A DNA stretch of 29,807 nt, from NCBI GenBank assembly GCA_045118335.1, contig JBGUXY010000064.1, forward strand, positions 1 through 29,807, read 5' to 3'. Within the stretch, counting starts at the first letter, position 1, and each line of letters starts with the position of its first letter. The position numbers were made by a program, and so were the translations under genes. Below are positions 8,732 through 16,692 of the stretch, one piece after another. The notes under the pieces were generated by a model. It was not told where the DNA came from, ran no database searches, and saw only the letters and a program-made list of their open reading frames with translations. This DNA is from W1P20-047 sp045118335 (GTDB lineage: Bacteria; Actinomycetota; Coriobacteriia; Coriobacteriales; Eggerthellaceae).

Positions 8732-8928
8732 GGTCCGCATATTCGACAAGAAATGCAAAAAAACGGCTATATGGTGTGAGTTTGAGCTCTGTGATTGCGC
8801 TGCCGCCGATGATCATAACGGCATTTGTCCAGCTCAGATGTTTTACGCGGCATAAAAAGCAAACGACTGCATTCGGAAATCCACACCATATAGCCGATTT
8901 TTTGCATTTCTTGTCGAATATGCGGACC
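8732..8928. repeat. Foldback element with 47-bp arms
   Basis: The arms at 8732-8778 and 8882-8928 are complementary at 46 of 47 positions; the one mismatch lies in the A run. They enclose about 103 bp. Frames through the arms (VRIFDKKCKK and similar) exist on both strands only because the arms are complementary. This is the architecture of a MITE or other non-autonomous element. No target-site duplication is obvious. Confidence 0.85.
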
Positions 8929-9041
8929 GAGCCGAGGGACAAGCAATCAGAGTTTCCAAAACCCCTGTTTATGTATATGCTGGCGTCTGTCAGAACGCTT
9001 TTGTTCTTTCATATAGAGTTGTGTGGTGTCTTGCGCGCCCA

Positions 9042-9061
9042 AGTGGAATAACGGTTCCACT
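9042..9061 (-). terminator. Hairpin downstream of alanine dehydrogenase
   Basis: AGTGGAA (9042-9048) and TTCCACT (9055-9061) form a 7-bp stem with a 6-nt loop, 12 nt past the ald stop. It lacks a clear T run. Confidence 0.4.
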
Positions 9062-9073
9062 CGCATTCGCAGG

Positions 9074-10252
9074 CTATGCGAATTGCGGGTAGAAGTTATC
9101 CGACGTGGTCTTCGTCGCGGGCGGAGCCGGGTCTAGTTCCCGATCCGCGATCCCCAGAACAACCTCGGGGCGCACCCACGGCCTTCCCTGGATTCCGCTC
9201 GTCTCCTCGTGAGTGAGATAGCCGTCGTAGCAGGTCAGGCTTCTGCGCAGGAAACCGTTGCGTGCGCATGCTTCGGCAACGCCGTCGGCGAGAATGGACC
9301 TGAAATGGGGGAGCAGCGCCTGGGCGTAAGCTACCGACGTCGAGCCTGCTATGGCGCCGGGAATGTTGCTCACGCAGTAGTGCACGACGCCTTCTTCGGT
9401 GTAGATGGGATCGTCGTGCGTGGTCTCGCGGAAGGTTTCGATGCACCCGAAGTCGTTGCTGATGTCGCAGATGACCGACCCGCGCCGCATCGACGCGACC
9501 ATTTCCCTGGTGATCATGTACTCGGTGGCGTCCTTGGGCCAACGCACGCAGTTGAGCAACAGGTCGGCATCCGGCATGAGGTCCGCCAGGGAGACATGTT
9601 CTGCCAGCCCCGTCTTGATGCCGGGGTACTTTTCGACCATGGCGTTAAGCGTCGACTCGTGCACGGCGATGACGGTCACATCCACGCCCAGCCGGTAGAG
9701 CGTGTCGATGGCGCCACGTCCGACAGTGCCCGCACCGCACACGATTGCCTTGACGGGCTCGGAGGGCCCCACGCCGTTGGCGAACTTGCCCGACCCACCG
9801 TTGTTGCTCATCATCGCCCACAAGCCCATGAACGCGCCGGCTTTGCCCGCGGCTTCGCAGTTGGGCGAGCCAAAGCGGTGGGAATCCTCTGCAGAAAAAG
9901 CTATCGTCTTCTTGTCGAGCAGGACGCTCACCTCTTCGGGATGCGCAGCCGGGTGGATGCAGCAAAACACGATCTGCCCTTCGCGGATAAGGTCGTATTC
10001 CGAAGGCTCGATTTCCTTGACCTTGGTCACGAAATCGCATGTTTTCCAGATTGCCTCGTTCGTGTCCTCGATGATTGCGCCGGCCGCTGCGTAGTCGGCA
10101 TCGTCGAAACCGGCCTTGTAGCCCGCTCCCGAGGCGACGTGCACTTCAACGCCATCTTCTATCAGGGATTTTACCTCGGCAGGCGTCGCAACGACGCGGT
10201 ACTCTCCGTTCTTGATGTCCCTGAGTACGCCAAACGTCTTGCTTTCGAGCAT
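9074..10252 (-). CDS. ald: Alanine dehydrogenase
   Basis: This 392-residue protein would catalyse reversible oxidative deamination of L-alanine to pyruvate and ammonia with NAD+. It has the family's N-terminal pattern (EYRVVATPAEVKSLIEDG, GAGYKAGF, DYAAAGA), a Rossmann segment (VCGAGTVGRGAIDTLYRLG), and the substrate/NAD loop CVSNIPGAIAGSTS. The length fits the roughly 370-residue family with a slightly extended C-terminus. I set the start at ATG 10252, where AGGAGGG lies 9 nt upstream; the 43 residues before it in the longer frame look non-coding. It is a single-gene unit, divergent from the XRE cluster. A related NAD(P) transhydrogenase or saccharopine dehydrogenase is less likely because no second domain is present. 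Confidence 0.9.
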   Translation of the reverse strand: MLESKTFGVLRDIKNGEYRVVATPAEVKSLIEDGVEVHVASGAGYKAGFDDADYAAAGAIIEDTNEAIWKTCDFVTKVKEIEPSEYDLIREGQIVFCCIHPAAHPEEVSVLLDKKTIAFSAEDSHRFGSPNCEAAGKAGAFMGLWAMMSNNGGSGKFANGVGPSEPVKAIVCGAGTVGRGAIDTLYRLGVDVTVIAVHESTLNAMVEKYPGIKTGLAEHVSLADLMPDADLLLNCVRWPKDATEYMITREMVASMRRGSVICDISNDFGCIETFRETTHDDPIYTEEGVVHYCVSNIPGAIAGSTSVAYAQALLPHFRSILADGVAEACARNGFLRRSLTCYDGYLTHEETSGIQGRPWVRPEVVLGIADRELDPAPPATKTTSDNFYPQFA

Positions 10253-10598
10253 GTTGTCGTCCCTCCTTATGCCATCGGCATCGCATTCCGCCATCGGTTT
10301 ACCCGTGCATTGTCTCAGCTGAATTGCGTTTTCGCGCTCAGTTCGCAGTTGGGCCGAAGATTTCAAACAGCTTTTACACATTATGAACCAAGGACGAAGG
10401 AACGTTCATGGCTGAGGCTTCACATGAGCAGGGAAAGCACCGAGGCTCCCGAAAGAATACCGCAAGACTTTTACAGCTCTGTCGGTGTTCGCCCTCTTTC
10501 AGCACAAGCGTAAGAGCGACATCGTGGTCGCAAATGCCCTCTATCCTTCGCAGAGATTGCTACATTTGGGTACAGAACGACGATAAAAGAATAGAACG
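10253..10598. other. Divergent intergenic region
   Basis: About 350 nt between ald and the XRE promoter. The open frames here have no ribosome sites or recognisable similarity. It presumably holds the ald promoter. Confidence 0.4.
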
Positions 10599-10627
10599 TT
10601 GTCTATACGACATACTGTTGCTATATT
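10599..10627 (+). promoter_or_regulatory. Promoter of the first XRE gene
   Basis: TTGTCT (10599-10604), a 17-nt spacer and TATATT (10622-10627) preceded by TGC give an extended -10 promoter. The block CTGTTGCTATATT recurs at the same place upstream of the second XRE gene (12439-12467, minus strand), so the two are likely co-regulated. Confidence 0.65.
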
Positions 10628-10677
10628 TGTCACATTGTATCGGCTGTCGAAATCGGCTTCAAAAGGAGGAACAAGTA

Positions 10678-11160
10678 ATGGCTGAAACGGTTGGTGCTCG
10701 AATCAAGGAAGCAAGGTTAGCCGCAGGCATGACACAAAAGGAACTGGCAGAAGCAGTAGACGGGCTGAGCGCCAAAGCCATCAGCGAGGCCGAGCGGGAT
10801 CTGAGGGAACTTACGGACGAGCAGCTGGCGGCTATTGCGGAGGCGACGGGGTCGGAATCGCTGCTGGTCAAAGCAGATGAAGCCCCCGCAGAGGAGTCGG
10901 ATGCAATAGTCATTGACGACAATGAGATTCTCGAGTTGCTCAACGCGGCGCCTCCTGCGGTGAAAAGCGCGGTCTTGTCCGTACTCAAAGGCGAAGCTGA
11001 CCCCGTAAACGCTATAACGGGCGTGCTCGGCGGTATGCTCGGTGGTAAAAAGGCCCCCGCAAAGGAGCCGGAGGTTACGGCGGCTGACGACAAGGAAATT
11101 CTGGAGCTGCTTAAAACGGCTGCCCCCGAAGTGAAAGAGAAGGTCGTGTCCATGCTCTAA
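10678..11160 (+). CDS. XRE-type DNA-binding protein with C-terminal repeats (paralogue A)
   Basis: This is a 160-residue protein. Residues 4-60 are a lambda-repressor-type HTH (GARIKEARLAAGMTQKELAE, then recognition-helix area LSAKAISEAERDLRELT). The rest is modular. A unit of about 25 residues (DDNEILELLNAAPPAVKSAV) is repeated near the C-terminus (DDKEILELLKTAAPEVKEKV). Between them lies a glycine/hydrophobic segment (AITGVLGGMLGG). The ribosome site AAAAGGAGGA lies 7 nt before the ATG. Two paralogues follow within 2 kb. It probably binds DNA as a local regulator. The C-terminal modules may mediate self-association or membrane contact. No ligand domain is recognisable. Confidence 0.8.
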   Translation: MAETVGARIKEARLAAGMTQKELAEAVDGLSAKAISEAERDLRELTDEQLAAIAEATGSESLLVKADEAPAEESDAIVIDDNEILELLNAAPPAVKSAVLSVLKGEADPVNAITGVLGGMLGGKKAPAKEPEVTAADDKEILELLKTAAPEVKEKVVSML

Positions 11161-11249
11161 GGCTAGGGTCCTTATGCTGCGGACTTTGCTGCAGAAGTGT
11201 GTCCGAAGCTCGATGCACGCATAGCGAGCCGCCATGGTGCAACAGAGAA

Positions 11250-11294
11250 GGGCGGTGCTGGGTTGCATAAGCTTAATCCAGCACCGCCCCTTTT
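11250..11294 (+). terminator. Strong rho-independent terminator
   Basis: GGGCGGTGCTGG (11250-11261) pairs with CCAGCACCGCCC (11278-11289) and is followed by CTTTT. It ends the paralogue A unit and separates it from the convergent NTF2-like gene. Confidence 0.85.
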
Positions 11295-11377
11295 CACAAG
11301 GCGAGAATCCGATAACCCACCGCCCCCGATCAAACGGAGGCGCGAAAAGCCTTTTCGCCGCTCCTTCAGAACTGTGT

Positions 11378-11764
11378 CTAGCTCAAGTTCAGCTTATCGA
11401 AATGGGGATTCGTCAGACCGTCGATCCTCCATTCCTTTTCCTCCTTGATCATTTCGATCTCGATGGTGCCCTCCACGCTGTCCTGATAGCTGAAACCAAT
11501 GATGCAACGTGCGGATTCCTTGCCTTTCAGCATATCGATGACGGTGTACTCGAATTCCCCCATTTTGCTGATCAGCAGGGTCGTCGGGTTTTCCATCATG
11601 GCCAAGGTGGACAGGTCGCCGATTAATTCGACACTCTCGATGGTCTTGAGCGCCTTGCTGGTGAGATGCTTTTTCAGGCCGCGCATCCCCTCTTCCTTTA
11701 CATCCGCATACGCCTCGTTCAGGGCGTATTCCGGACTCCAGCGCCTGAAAAGACTGAACGACAT
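11378..11764 (-). CDS. NTF2-like small protein (putative)
   Basis: This 128-residue protein has no signal peptide. Its helix-rich start (SPEYALNEAYADVKEEG, GLKKHLTSKA) and final strands (ARCIIGFSYQDSVEGTIEIE, EKEWRIDGL) follow the cone-shaped NTF2-like/DUF4878-type fold. That is a resemblance by eye, with no enzyme motif. It starts 42 nt after the end of XRE paralogue B on the same strand, with AGGAGAAAGG upstream, so the two are probably one operon. It may bind the hydrophobic tail of its neighbour or a small ligand. Function unknown. Confidence 0.65.
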   Translation of the reverse strand: MSFSLFRRWSPEYALNEAYADVKEEGMRGLKKHLTSKALKTIESVELIGDLSTLAMMENPTTLLISKMGEFEYTVIDMLKGKESARCIIGFSYQDSVEGTIEIEMIKEEKEWRIDGLTNPHFDKLNLS

Positions 11765-11806
11765 GATAGGCCTTTCTCCTATGAGAACTGTTCTTTCTGG
11801 TTCTGT

Positions 11807-12385
11807 TTACTTGCCTGCCAAGCCGGAGATCAGGCCCATAACCGCATCCACGGGGGTCTTTTCTTCTTTGGGCTCTTCCTTGGTGCCGCCCGCCAGGCCA
11901 GATATCAAACCCACGACCGCGTCCACGGGGATGCTGCCGTCCTTGGCGCCGGCTACCAGGCCGCCGAGCAGGCCGATGATTGCGTCCACGGGGATGCCGC
12001 TTTCCTTGGCGCCGCCCGTCAAGCCGCCGATCAGGCCCATGACCGCGTCCACGGGGATGCTGCCGTCCTTGGCGCCGCTCACAAGGCCGCCGAGCTTGCC
12101 CACTAGTTCGGCCATAGGATCGGCAGCGCCTTCTGCGGCAGGCGCGGCTGCTTCTTCCGGAGCTGCGGGGGCATCATCCTGGGCGACGCCGAGCAGCGAT
12201 CCCAGATCGGTCCCGGTAGCTTTGGCTATGGCAACGAGCTCGTCGTCCGAGGGCTCCCTTACGCCGCGTTCTACCTTGCTGACGTTCGAGGCGCTGATGT
12301 TCCCGGCAGCTTCCGCAAGCTGCTTCTGGGTCATGCCTGCAGAGGTCCTTGCTTCCTTGATTCGAGCGCCAACCTGTTCACTCAT
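11807..12385 (-). CDS. XRE-type DNA-binding protein with four glycine-rich repeats (paralogue B)
   Basis: This is a 192-residue protein. The ATG at 12385 has AGGAGG 8 nt upstream. Residues 3-60 are the HTH (GARIKEARTSAGMTQKQLAE, ISASNVSKVERGVREPS). After an Ala/Pro/Glu linker come four tandem units of about 22 residues, each built on IPVDAVMGLIGGLTGGAK, with small residues at fixed spacing. Such Gly-rich hydrophobic helices could oligomerise or dip into membrane. The repeat DNA runs from about 11810 to 12090. It is divergent from paralogue C across a 157-nt region that carries a palindrome and a promoter. I have no named family for the C-terminal part. Confidence 0.8.
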   Translation of the reverse strand: MSEQVGARIKEARTSAGMTQKQLAEAAGNISASNVSKVERGVREPSDDELVAIAKATGTDLGSLLGVAQDDAPAAPEEAAAPAAEGAADPMAELVGKLGGLVSGAKDGSIPVDAVMGLIGGLTGGAKESGIPVDAIIGLLGGLVAGAKDGSIPVDAVVGLISGLAGGTKEEPKEEKTPVDAVMGLISGLAGK

Positions 12386-12412
12386 TTCGCGTACCTCCTT
12401 TTTTGACAACGG

Positions 12413-12430
12413 CTCTACCGTACGGTAGAG
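12413..12430. promoter_or_regulatory. Perfect 18-bp palindrome, probable operator
   Basis: CTCTACCGTACGGTAGAG is fully self-complementary. It lies between the paralogue B promoter (-10 at 12439-12444) and its start codon, where a repressor would block B transcription. An XRE protein from this cluster is the obvious candidate binder, but that is inference. Confidence 0.65.
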
Positions 12431-12438
12431 TACCTATC

Positions 12439-12467
12439 AATATAGCAACAGATTGTCGCTACAACAA
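12439..12467 (-). promoter_or_regulatory. Promoter of XRE paralogue B
   Basis: On the minus strand TTGTTG (12467-12462), a 17-nt spacer and TATATT (12444-12439) preceded by TGC form an extended -10 promoter. It matches the one before paralogue A. Confidence 0.65.
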
Positions 12468-12542
12468 CGAATAGTTCCCGTACTCACGTATAGAAACACG
12501 ACAGAGCATCGGTATCTGCCGACGGATAGAGAGAGGTCTATG

Positions 12543-13208
12543 ATGACGAAGCAGGTAGGGGCGTCGATCAAAGAAGCGCGGATGGCCGAAGGTATGACTC
12601 AGAAGCAGCTTGCGGAAGCTGCCGGGAACATCAGCGCGAGGGATATCAGCGAAGCCGAGCGGGGTTTGAAGGAGCTCACCGATGAGCAGCTCGCGGCTAT
12701 CGCGGAGGCAGTCGGGGTGGATCAAAAGGCGTTGCTCGGCGATGCGCAGGACGAAGCTCCCGCAGCCCAGGAAGAGGTAGTGGCGCCTGCAGCCGAAAAC
12801 GAGGACATCCTGGAGCTGTTCAACACGGCTGATCCTGCTGTGAAGGAAGCCGCCTTATCCGTGCTCAAGGGCGAAACGCAGGAAAAGAAGGACATCCTGG
12901 GAACCATCCTGCCGATAATCACTGGCATACTGGGCGGTAAAGAGGCCGACGGCAATCCCATCGCCGCTATCGTCGGCTTCCTTGGCAGCAAAGAGGGCGA
13001 GGCATTCTTGGAGACCATCAAAGGCGTGCTGGGCAACATCACCAGCACGTTCGCCGCGGGTGGCACAGCTAGCGACGAGGGGAAGAACGCGAGGGATACG
13101 TCAAACTCCTTCCTAGCCTTTACGTTCTTCTATACCGTTGCCATCTATGTCTTGCTGATAGGCTTCCATTTCGTGCAGTCGCAGACGGACATCAAGTTGG
13201 AGAAGTAG
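12543..13208 (+). CDS. XRE-type DNA-binding protein with C-terminal membrane helix (paralogue C)
   Basis: This is a 221-residue protein. Two ATGs are adjacent; I prefer 12543 because GAGAGG (12531-12536) is 6 nt away, versus 3 for 12540. Residues 3-60 are the HTH, close to paralogue B in sequence (GMTQKQLAEAAGNISA). The next part carries the A-type module (NEDILELFNTADPAVKEAAL), then glycine-rich hydrophobic segments (ITGILGG, AIVGFLGSKEGEAFL). Near the C-terminus is a real membrane helix (FLAFTFFYTVAIYVLLIGF). A DNA-binding domain tied to the membrane suggests a one-component sensor, but no sensing domain is recognisable outside. Confidence 0.8.
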   Translation: MTKQVGASIKEARMAEGMTQKQLAEAAGNISARDISEAERGLKELTDEQLAAIAEAVGVDQKALLGDAQDEAPAAQEEVVAPAAENEDILELFNTADPAVKEAALSVLKGETQEKKDILGTILPIITGILGGKEADGNPIAAIVGFLGSKEGEAFLETIKGVLGNITSTFAAGGTASDEGKNARDTSNSFLAFTFFYTVAIYVLLIGFHFVQSQTDIKLEK

Positions 13209-13330
13209 CAATCCGCCGGCCGAAGGGCTGTGCAAGCACCACAAGCTCCAGTTTGACGGATCATCCCGAGCCGCCCTGCTTTCCGCGGTGTTTTTGGCAT
13301 GCAATCGATCAGTTGCGGTCTTGGGTCAGT

Positions 13331-13398
13331 TTGTCGCATGCGCAGCAGACAGTTATGCTATAGTCGTTCTGAAATCGACAACATTGTACATATTGTCG
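13331..13398 (+). promoter_or_regulatory. TetR-gene promoter and probable operator
   Basis: TTGTCG (13331-13336), 17 nt and TATGCT (13354-13359) form a plausible promoter. A near-palindrome with CGACAA and TTGTCG outer arms around ATTGTACAT occupies 13376-13398. It lies between the promoter and the TetR start codon, as expected for autorepression. Confidence 0.55.
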
Positions 13399-13417
13399 AC
13401 GAATCGAGGTATTTAAG

Positions 13418-13999
13418 ATGACCGAACAGCGCGAGAACCGGCGTGTGCTGATGACCAAGCGCCTGATGAAAGACGCTCTGCTGGAGCTTTTGGAGCAGCA
13501 GGAGCTGGTTGACATCTCCGTGACTGCCATCTGCGAAGCCGCCGATGTGCACCGCTCGACGTTCTACAAGTACTACAGGAACCAAGCCGACCTGCTAAGG
13601 GACGTGGAGCAGGAATACCTCGACCAAATTCCCTTGCCCTCACGGGATCCGGAGCAATGGGAAGAAGAGCAGCTTCTTTCCGAGACCACGGCTTTCTTCG
13701 ACTACGTGAAGCGCAACGAGCGAGCGTTTGTCGTCCTGCTTGGCGAATCGACGTCGAGCGACTTCGCAGCCAGGCTGATCGATCTCTTGCGCTCCAGGTA
13801 CACCGAACCTGACGAAAGCGGCTATAGCATGGCATCCTACTACGCGCAACTCTATGTTGCCAACGGGGCGGTTGGCATGCTGCGCGAATGGGTAAACGCG
13901 GGCTTTCCCGTCAGCAGCCGCGAGATAGCGGAGATGATGTATCGCTTCTCGTTGGCGGTCACCCCGAGTCGGCGTATATCAAGCCACGAGAACCAGTGA
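13418..13999 (+). CDS. TetR/AcrR-family transcriptional regulator
   Basis: This is a 193-residue protein. Residues 10-60 contain the TetR HTH (MKDALLELLEQQELVDISVT, then ICEAADVHRSTFYKYYRNQADLL) with the usual recognition helix. The rest is helical (FFDYVKRNERAFVVLLGES, YYAQLYVANGAVGMLREWVN) and fits the ligand/dimer domain of the DhaS-like TetR_C subgroup. GAGG lies 8 nt before the ATG. The operator-like palindrome upstream suggests autorepression. No target gene is adjacent in the same direction before a hairpin at 14014, so its regulon is unclear. Confidence 0.88.
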   Translation: MTEQRENRRVLMTKRLMKDALLELLEQQELVDISVTAICEAADVHRSTFYKYYRNQADLLRDVEQEYLDQIPLPSRDPEQWEEEQLLSETTAFFDYVKRNERAFVVLLGESTSSDFAARLIDLLRSRYTEPDESGYSMASYYAQLYVANGAVGMLREWVNAGFPVSSREIAEMMYRFSLAVTPSRRISSHENQ

Positions 14000-14013
14000 G
14001 GCCTCACGAAAAC

Positions 14014-14039
14014 GACGGACAGCCTGCAGGCTGTCCGTC
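14014..14039 (-). terminator. Terminator hairpin, better on the minus strand
   Basis: GACGGACAGCC (14014-14024) and GGCTGTCCGTC (14029-14039) are perfect 11-bp arms with a TGCA loop. On the minus strand the stem is followed by GTTTTC, so it suits the gene at 14136-14348. It may also stop TetR transcription. Confidence 0.65.
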
Positions 14040-14135
14040 GCATGATAAATTGCGTCTAAGCTTGAGGTTGGGTGCTCCGCTCACAACTGGAATCGTTTCG
14101 TTTGCGGAAAGCGACCAAATCCGCCTTGTTCGGGA

Positions 14136-14348
14136 TTAGAGGTTTGCTGTGTTGAGCTCCTCTTCAAGCGCTTTGCGCTGATCGTCATTGAGACCAGTTC
14201 CCGGGAGATCTGCAAGTTTCCGTGCACTCCAACCGCTGACTATCGAAATCCTCGGATCCTCGATATCCATGCCGTGTTTTTTGCAGATTTCAACGGCTTT
14301 CGGGTTTTGGCGGAGTTCCTTCACGGTGCTGTCAAATGTAAGTGCCAT
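14136..14348 (-). CDS. Small helical protein of unknown function
   Basis: This is a 70-residue protein with a good AAGGAGA site 8 nt before the ATG. The sequence (STVKELRQNPKAVEICKKHG, then ARKLADLPGTGLNDDQRKAL) has two helical halves. The first half resembles the short DUF1858-like helix pairs in which a lone Cys follows an acidic helix. There is one cysteine and no enzyme motif. It stands alone between TetR and the AarF-like gene. Confidence 0.6.
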   Translation of the reverse strand: MALTFDSTVKELRQNPKAVEICKKHGMDIEDPRISIVSGWSARKLADLPGTGLNDDQRKALEEELNTANL

Positions 14349-14553
14349 GGCACATTCTCCTTCTTATTAAATGCGTGCATAAACGTGTTCATATGGTAGC
14401 ATGTTTAACTATCAAAACAGACGTAATGTCTTGATATAAACAAATTGTCGGTTTATCTGATACTACGTGAGGTTTTGCAGTAATTCGTGCAGGTTTATCT
14501 CTTGGATGCACCAAATCTGCCGATTGATGTTGTGAATTGGGGGTTCGATACCA

Positions 14554-16374
14554 ATGCCAGGATTCTTCTCAGCACTGATCAAGCAACGCAAGGAAGTGAA
14601 AGCATCTAACCCGGATATCAGGGGAAGATTCAACGAGATCTATGCCATTCTGCAGAAGTATGACTACAGTGACGGCATCACGCCCGATATCGTCTTGAGC
14701 ATCCTTCAGGATCTAGGGCCGACCTTCGTCAAGATCGGTCAGATCGCCTCCCATCAGTCCGAGCACATCCCTCCCGAGTACTGCGATGCTCTATCGAAGC
14801 TTCGCTCGAACGTTGCTCCCATGGACATGGAAACCATCCACTCCCAGATCGAAAAGCACCTAGGCAAGCCGACAAGCGAGCTGTTTGCCTCTTTCGACGA
14901 CAAGCCTCTGGGCTCCGCCTCCATTGGACAGGTGCATCGCGCGGAGCTCTTCGATGGCACCGTCGTGGCTGTCAAGGTTCGGCGTCCCGGTGTCGTGGAA
15001 ACGGTAGCGCGCGACTTCGCGCTCATCGAGAGCATACTCGACAGGTTTGCCAAAAACGGTATCGGGGGCGTAGACGTCAAAAGCCTGATTCTGGAGCTCG
15101 AGAAGACTTCCAAGATCGAGCTCGACTTCACCAACGAGGCGACCAACCTCGAGAAATTCTGGGCGAACAACGCCGAGCGTGCTGTCGAGAGCCCGAAATG
15201 CTATCGCGAATACACGAACGAGGCCATCCTCACCGAAGACTTTGTCACGGGCCATGAGGTTGGCGATACCGAGTACATCGACTCCCTCGATGACGACGAG
15301 CGCGACCGCATCGCGGCACTCATCGCGGACAATTTTGCCAGCCAGGTCCTCGTCGACGGCTTCTACCACGCCGATCCCCACTCGGGCAACGTGCTGATCA
15401 AAGAGCCGGCACCCAAAGAGCCTGCCGCCGAGGACGATGCGCCTGCCGTTGCTGCGGAGGGCGCCGATGCTGAAACGATTGCCGGTGAAGAGAGCGTCGA
15501 AGGCAAGGCAGTTGTGGCTGAAGAAGACGTCGAGGGCGAATCCGCTGACGACAAGCTCCCGCTTCCCGATCATGGTGTGGAGTGGATCGACTTCGGCATG
15601 ATGGGCATTCTCACTGCCCAGCAGCGTCAGATACTCCTGGACCTGGTCACTTCCGTCATCATGCAGGACGCTTACAACCTGAAGCGCACGGTGCTCAAAG
15701 CAGCCCAGCCCCAAGGCGATGTCGACCACGGGGCCCTGCTCGAAATGTGCGAAGGCATGTGCGGCCAGTACACCGGATCCGACTTCGGCGACTTCGAGCT
15801 CGGAGATTTGCTTGGCTCCATTGTCGGCGGCCTTCAGGACGAGAGCTACAAGATCGACCCCTTCCTCACCAACCTCTCGCGCGGCATCATCGCAGTGGAG
15901 GGTACCATCAAGATGCTTTCTACCCGTGTCAACATCCTGAACTACTTCATGGACAAGGTGGACACTGGCATCGGGCTTGACATCGACTTCGACAACCTGA
16001 GCGATGAGGATCTCGAGGAGCTGAAAGGGCCCCTGGCCATGGAGCTCATGAAGTTCCTCGATGCGAGCACCAGGTCTTCCGCCAAGACCGCCGAGGCGCT
16101 GGACATGCTCGAAAAGGGTCAGATCCAATCCCGTTCGAACATCGCCTTCGAGGACAAGGCCCTAAACACGATAGAACGCCTTACCGGATATGTGATCAGG
16201 ACGCTCCTGATTCTGGTGCTTTTCATCGGCTCCTGCGTGCTGTGCGCGGCATCACCGGCTACGATGGAAATGACCAATGTGCGCATAGACTTCCCGGCAG
16301 TTGGTTTCGTTGGATACATGCTCGCCGTGGTTCTTGCGATCTTTCTGTATCGGGATGTGAAGAAGCGCAAGTAA
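14554..16374 (+). CDS. AarF/UbiB (ABC1) kinase-like membrane protein with acidic insert
   Basis: This 606-residue protein belongs to the atypical kinase family that includes UbiB. Members bind ATP and support quinone or lipid-related processes at the membrane. Visible are the family KxGQ motif (GPTFVKIGQ, 55-63), a nucleotide loop (PLGSASIGQVH, 118-128; here SAS where many have AAS), the VAVK lysine (K141), the catalytic loop HADPHSGNV (272-280), and DFG (D346-G348). Two membrane helices (about 549-570 and 577-600) and a basic tail end the protein. Unusually, about 57 residues rich in Glu/Ala/Pro (283-340) separate the catalytic loop from DFG, which normally lie within about 15-20 residues. 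The ribosome site is weak (GGGGG at 14539). It is a single gene with its own terminator. Confidence 0.88.
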   Translation: MPGFFSALIKQRKEVKASNPDIRGRFNEIYAILQKYDYSDGITPDIVLSILQDLGPTFVKIGQIASHQSEHIPPEYCDALSKLRSNVAPMDMETIHSQIEKHLGKPTSELFASFDDKPLGSASIGQVHRAELFDGTVVAVKVRRPGVVETVARDFALIESILDRFAKNGIGGVDVKSLILELEKTSKIELDFTNEATNLEKFWANNAERAVESPKCYREYTNEAILTEDFVTGHEVGDTEYIDSLDDDERDRIAALIADNFASQVLVDGFYHADPHSGNVLIKEPAPKEPAAEDDAPAVAAEGADAETIAGEESVEGKAVVAEEDVEGESADDKLPLPDHGVEWIDFGMMGILTAQQRQILLDLVTSVIMQDAYNLKRTVLKAAQPQGDVDHGALLEMCEGMCGQYTGSDFGDFELGDLLGSIVGGLQDESYKIDPFLTNLSRGIIAVEGTIKMLSTRVNILNYFMDKVDTGIGLDIDFDNLSDEDLEELKGPLAMELMKFLDASTRSSAKTAEALDMLEKGQIQSRSNIAFEDKALNTIERLTGYVIRTLLILVLFIGSCVLCAASPATMEMTNVRIDFPAVGFVGYMLAVVLAIFLYRDVKKRK

Positions 16375-16442
16375 ACACGCTGCTGGTCATGCGCAATCAG
16401 TAGATCAGCTTGAGCGCCCAGAGGTCGATGGTGTCCGATTTT

Positions 16443-16482
16443 GGGTGCCGAACCCTTTCGGTGGTTCGGCACCCAGTTTTTT
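16443..16482 (+). terminator. Strong rho-independent terminator
   Basis: GGGTGCCGAACC (16443-16454) and GGTTCGGCACCC (16463-16474) form a 12-bp stem with an 8-nt loop, followed by AG and six Ts. It ends the AarF-like gene. The 16483-16692 interval beyond it shows no gene. Confidence 0.92.
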
Positions 16483-16692
16483 CGGGGGGAGGCCGGTCGG
16501 CGGCTGGTCGGGCTGCATCCGGTGCTAGCCCCTTCGGGGCGGCGCATCAAACGACATCCAATTAAGACCAATTCGAACTGGAATGGGGACGTGTTGGTTG
16601 CTTGGCTTCAAGCCATCGAGTCGCTTTCATGCGAGAAGTGCAAACGACCCACAACTCAAGCTCGCCTCATTCGCAACATGTCATCCTGAGGC

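Noticed and set aside
8418..8942. Open frames on both strands with the shared string VRIFDKKCKK
   Set aside because: They are produced by the two complementary arms of the foldback element.
9209..10513. 434-codon open frame on the plus strand
   Set aside because: Antisense shadow of alanine dehydrogenase, with no recognisable domain.
10408..10677. Upstream extension of XRE paralogue A to 10408
   Set aside because: The extension crosses the promoter and a strong ribosome site lies just before the ATG at 10678. The added residues resemble no protein.
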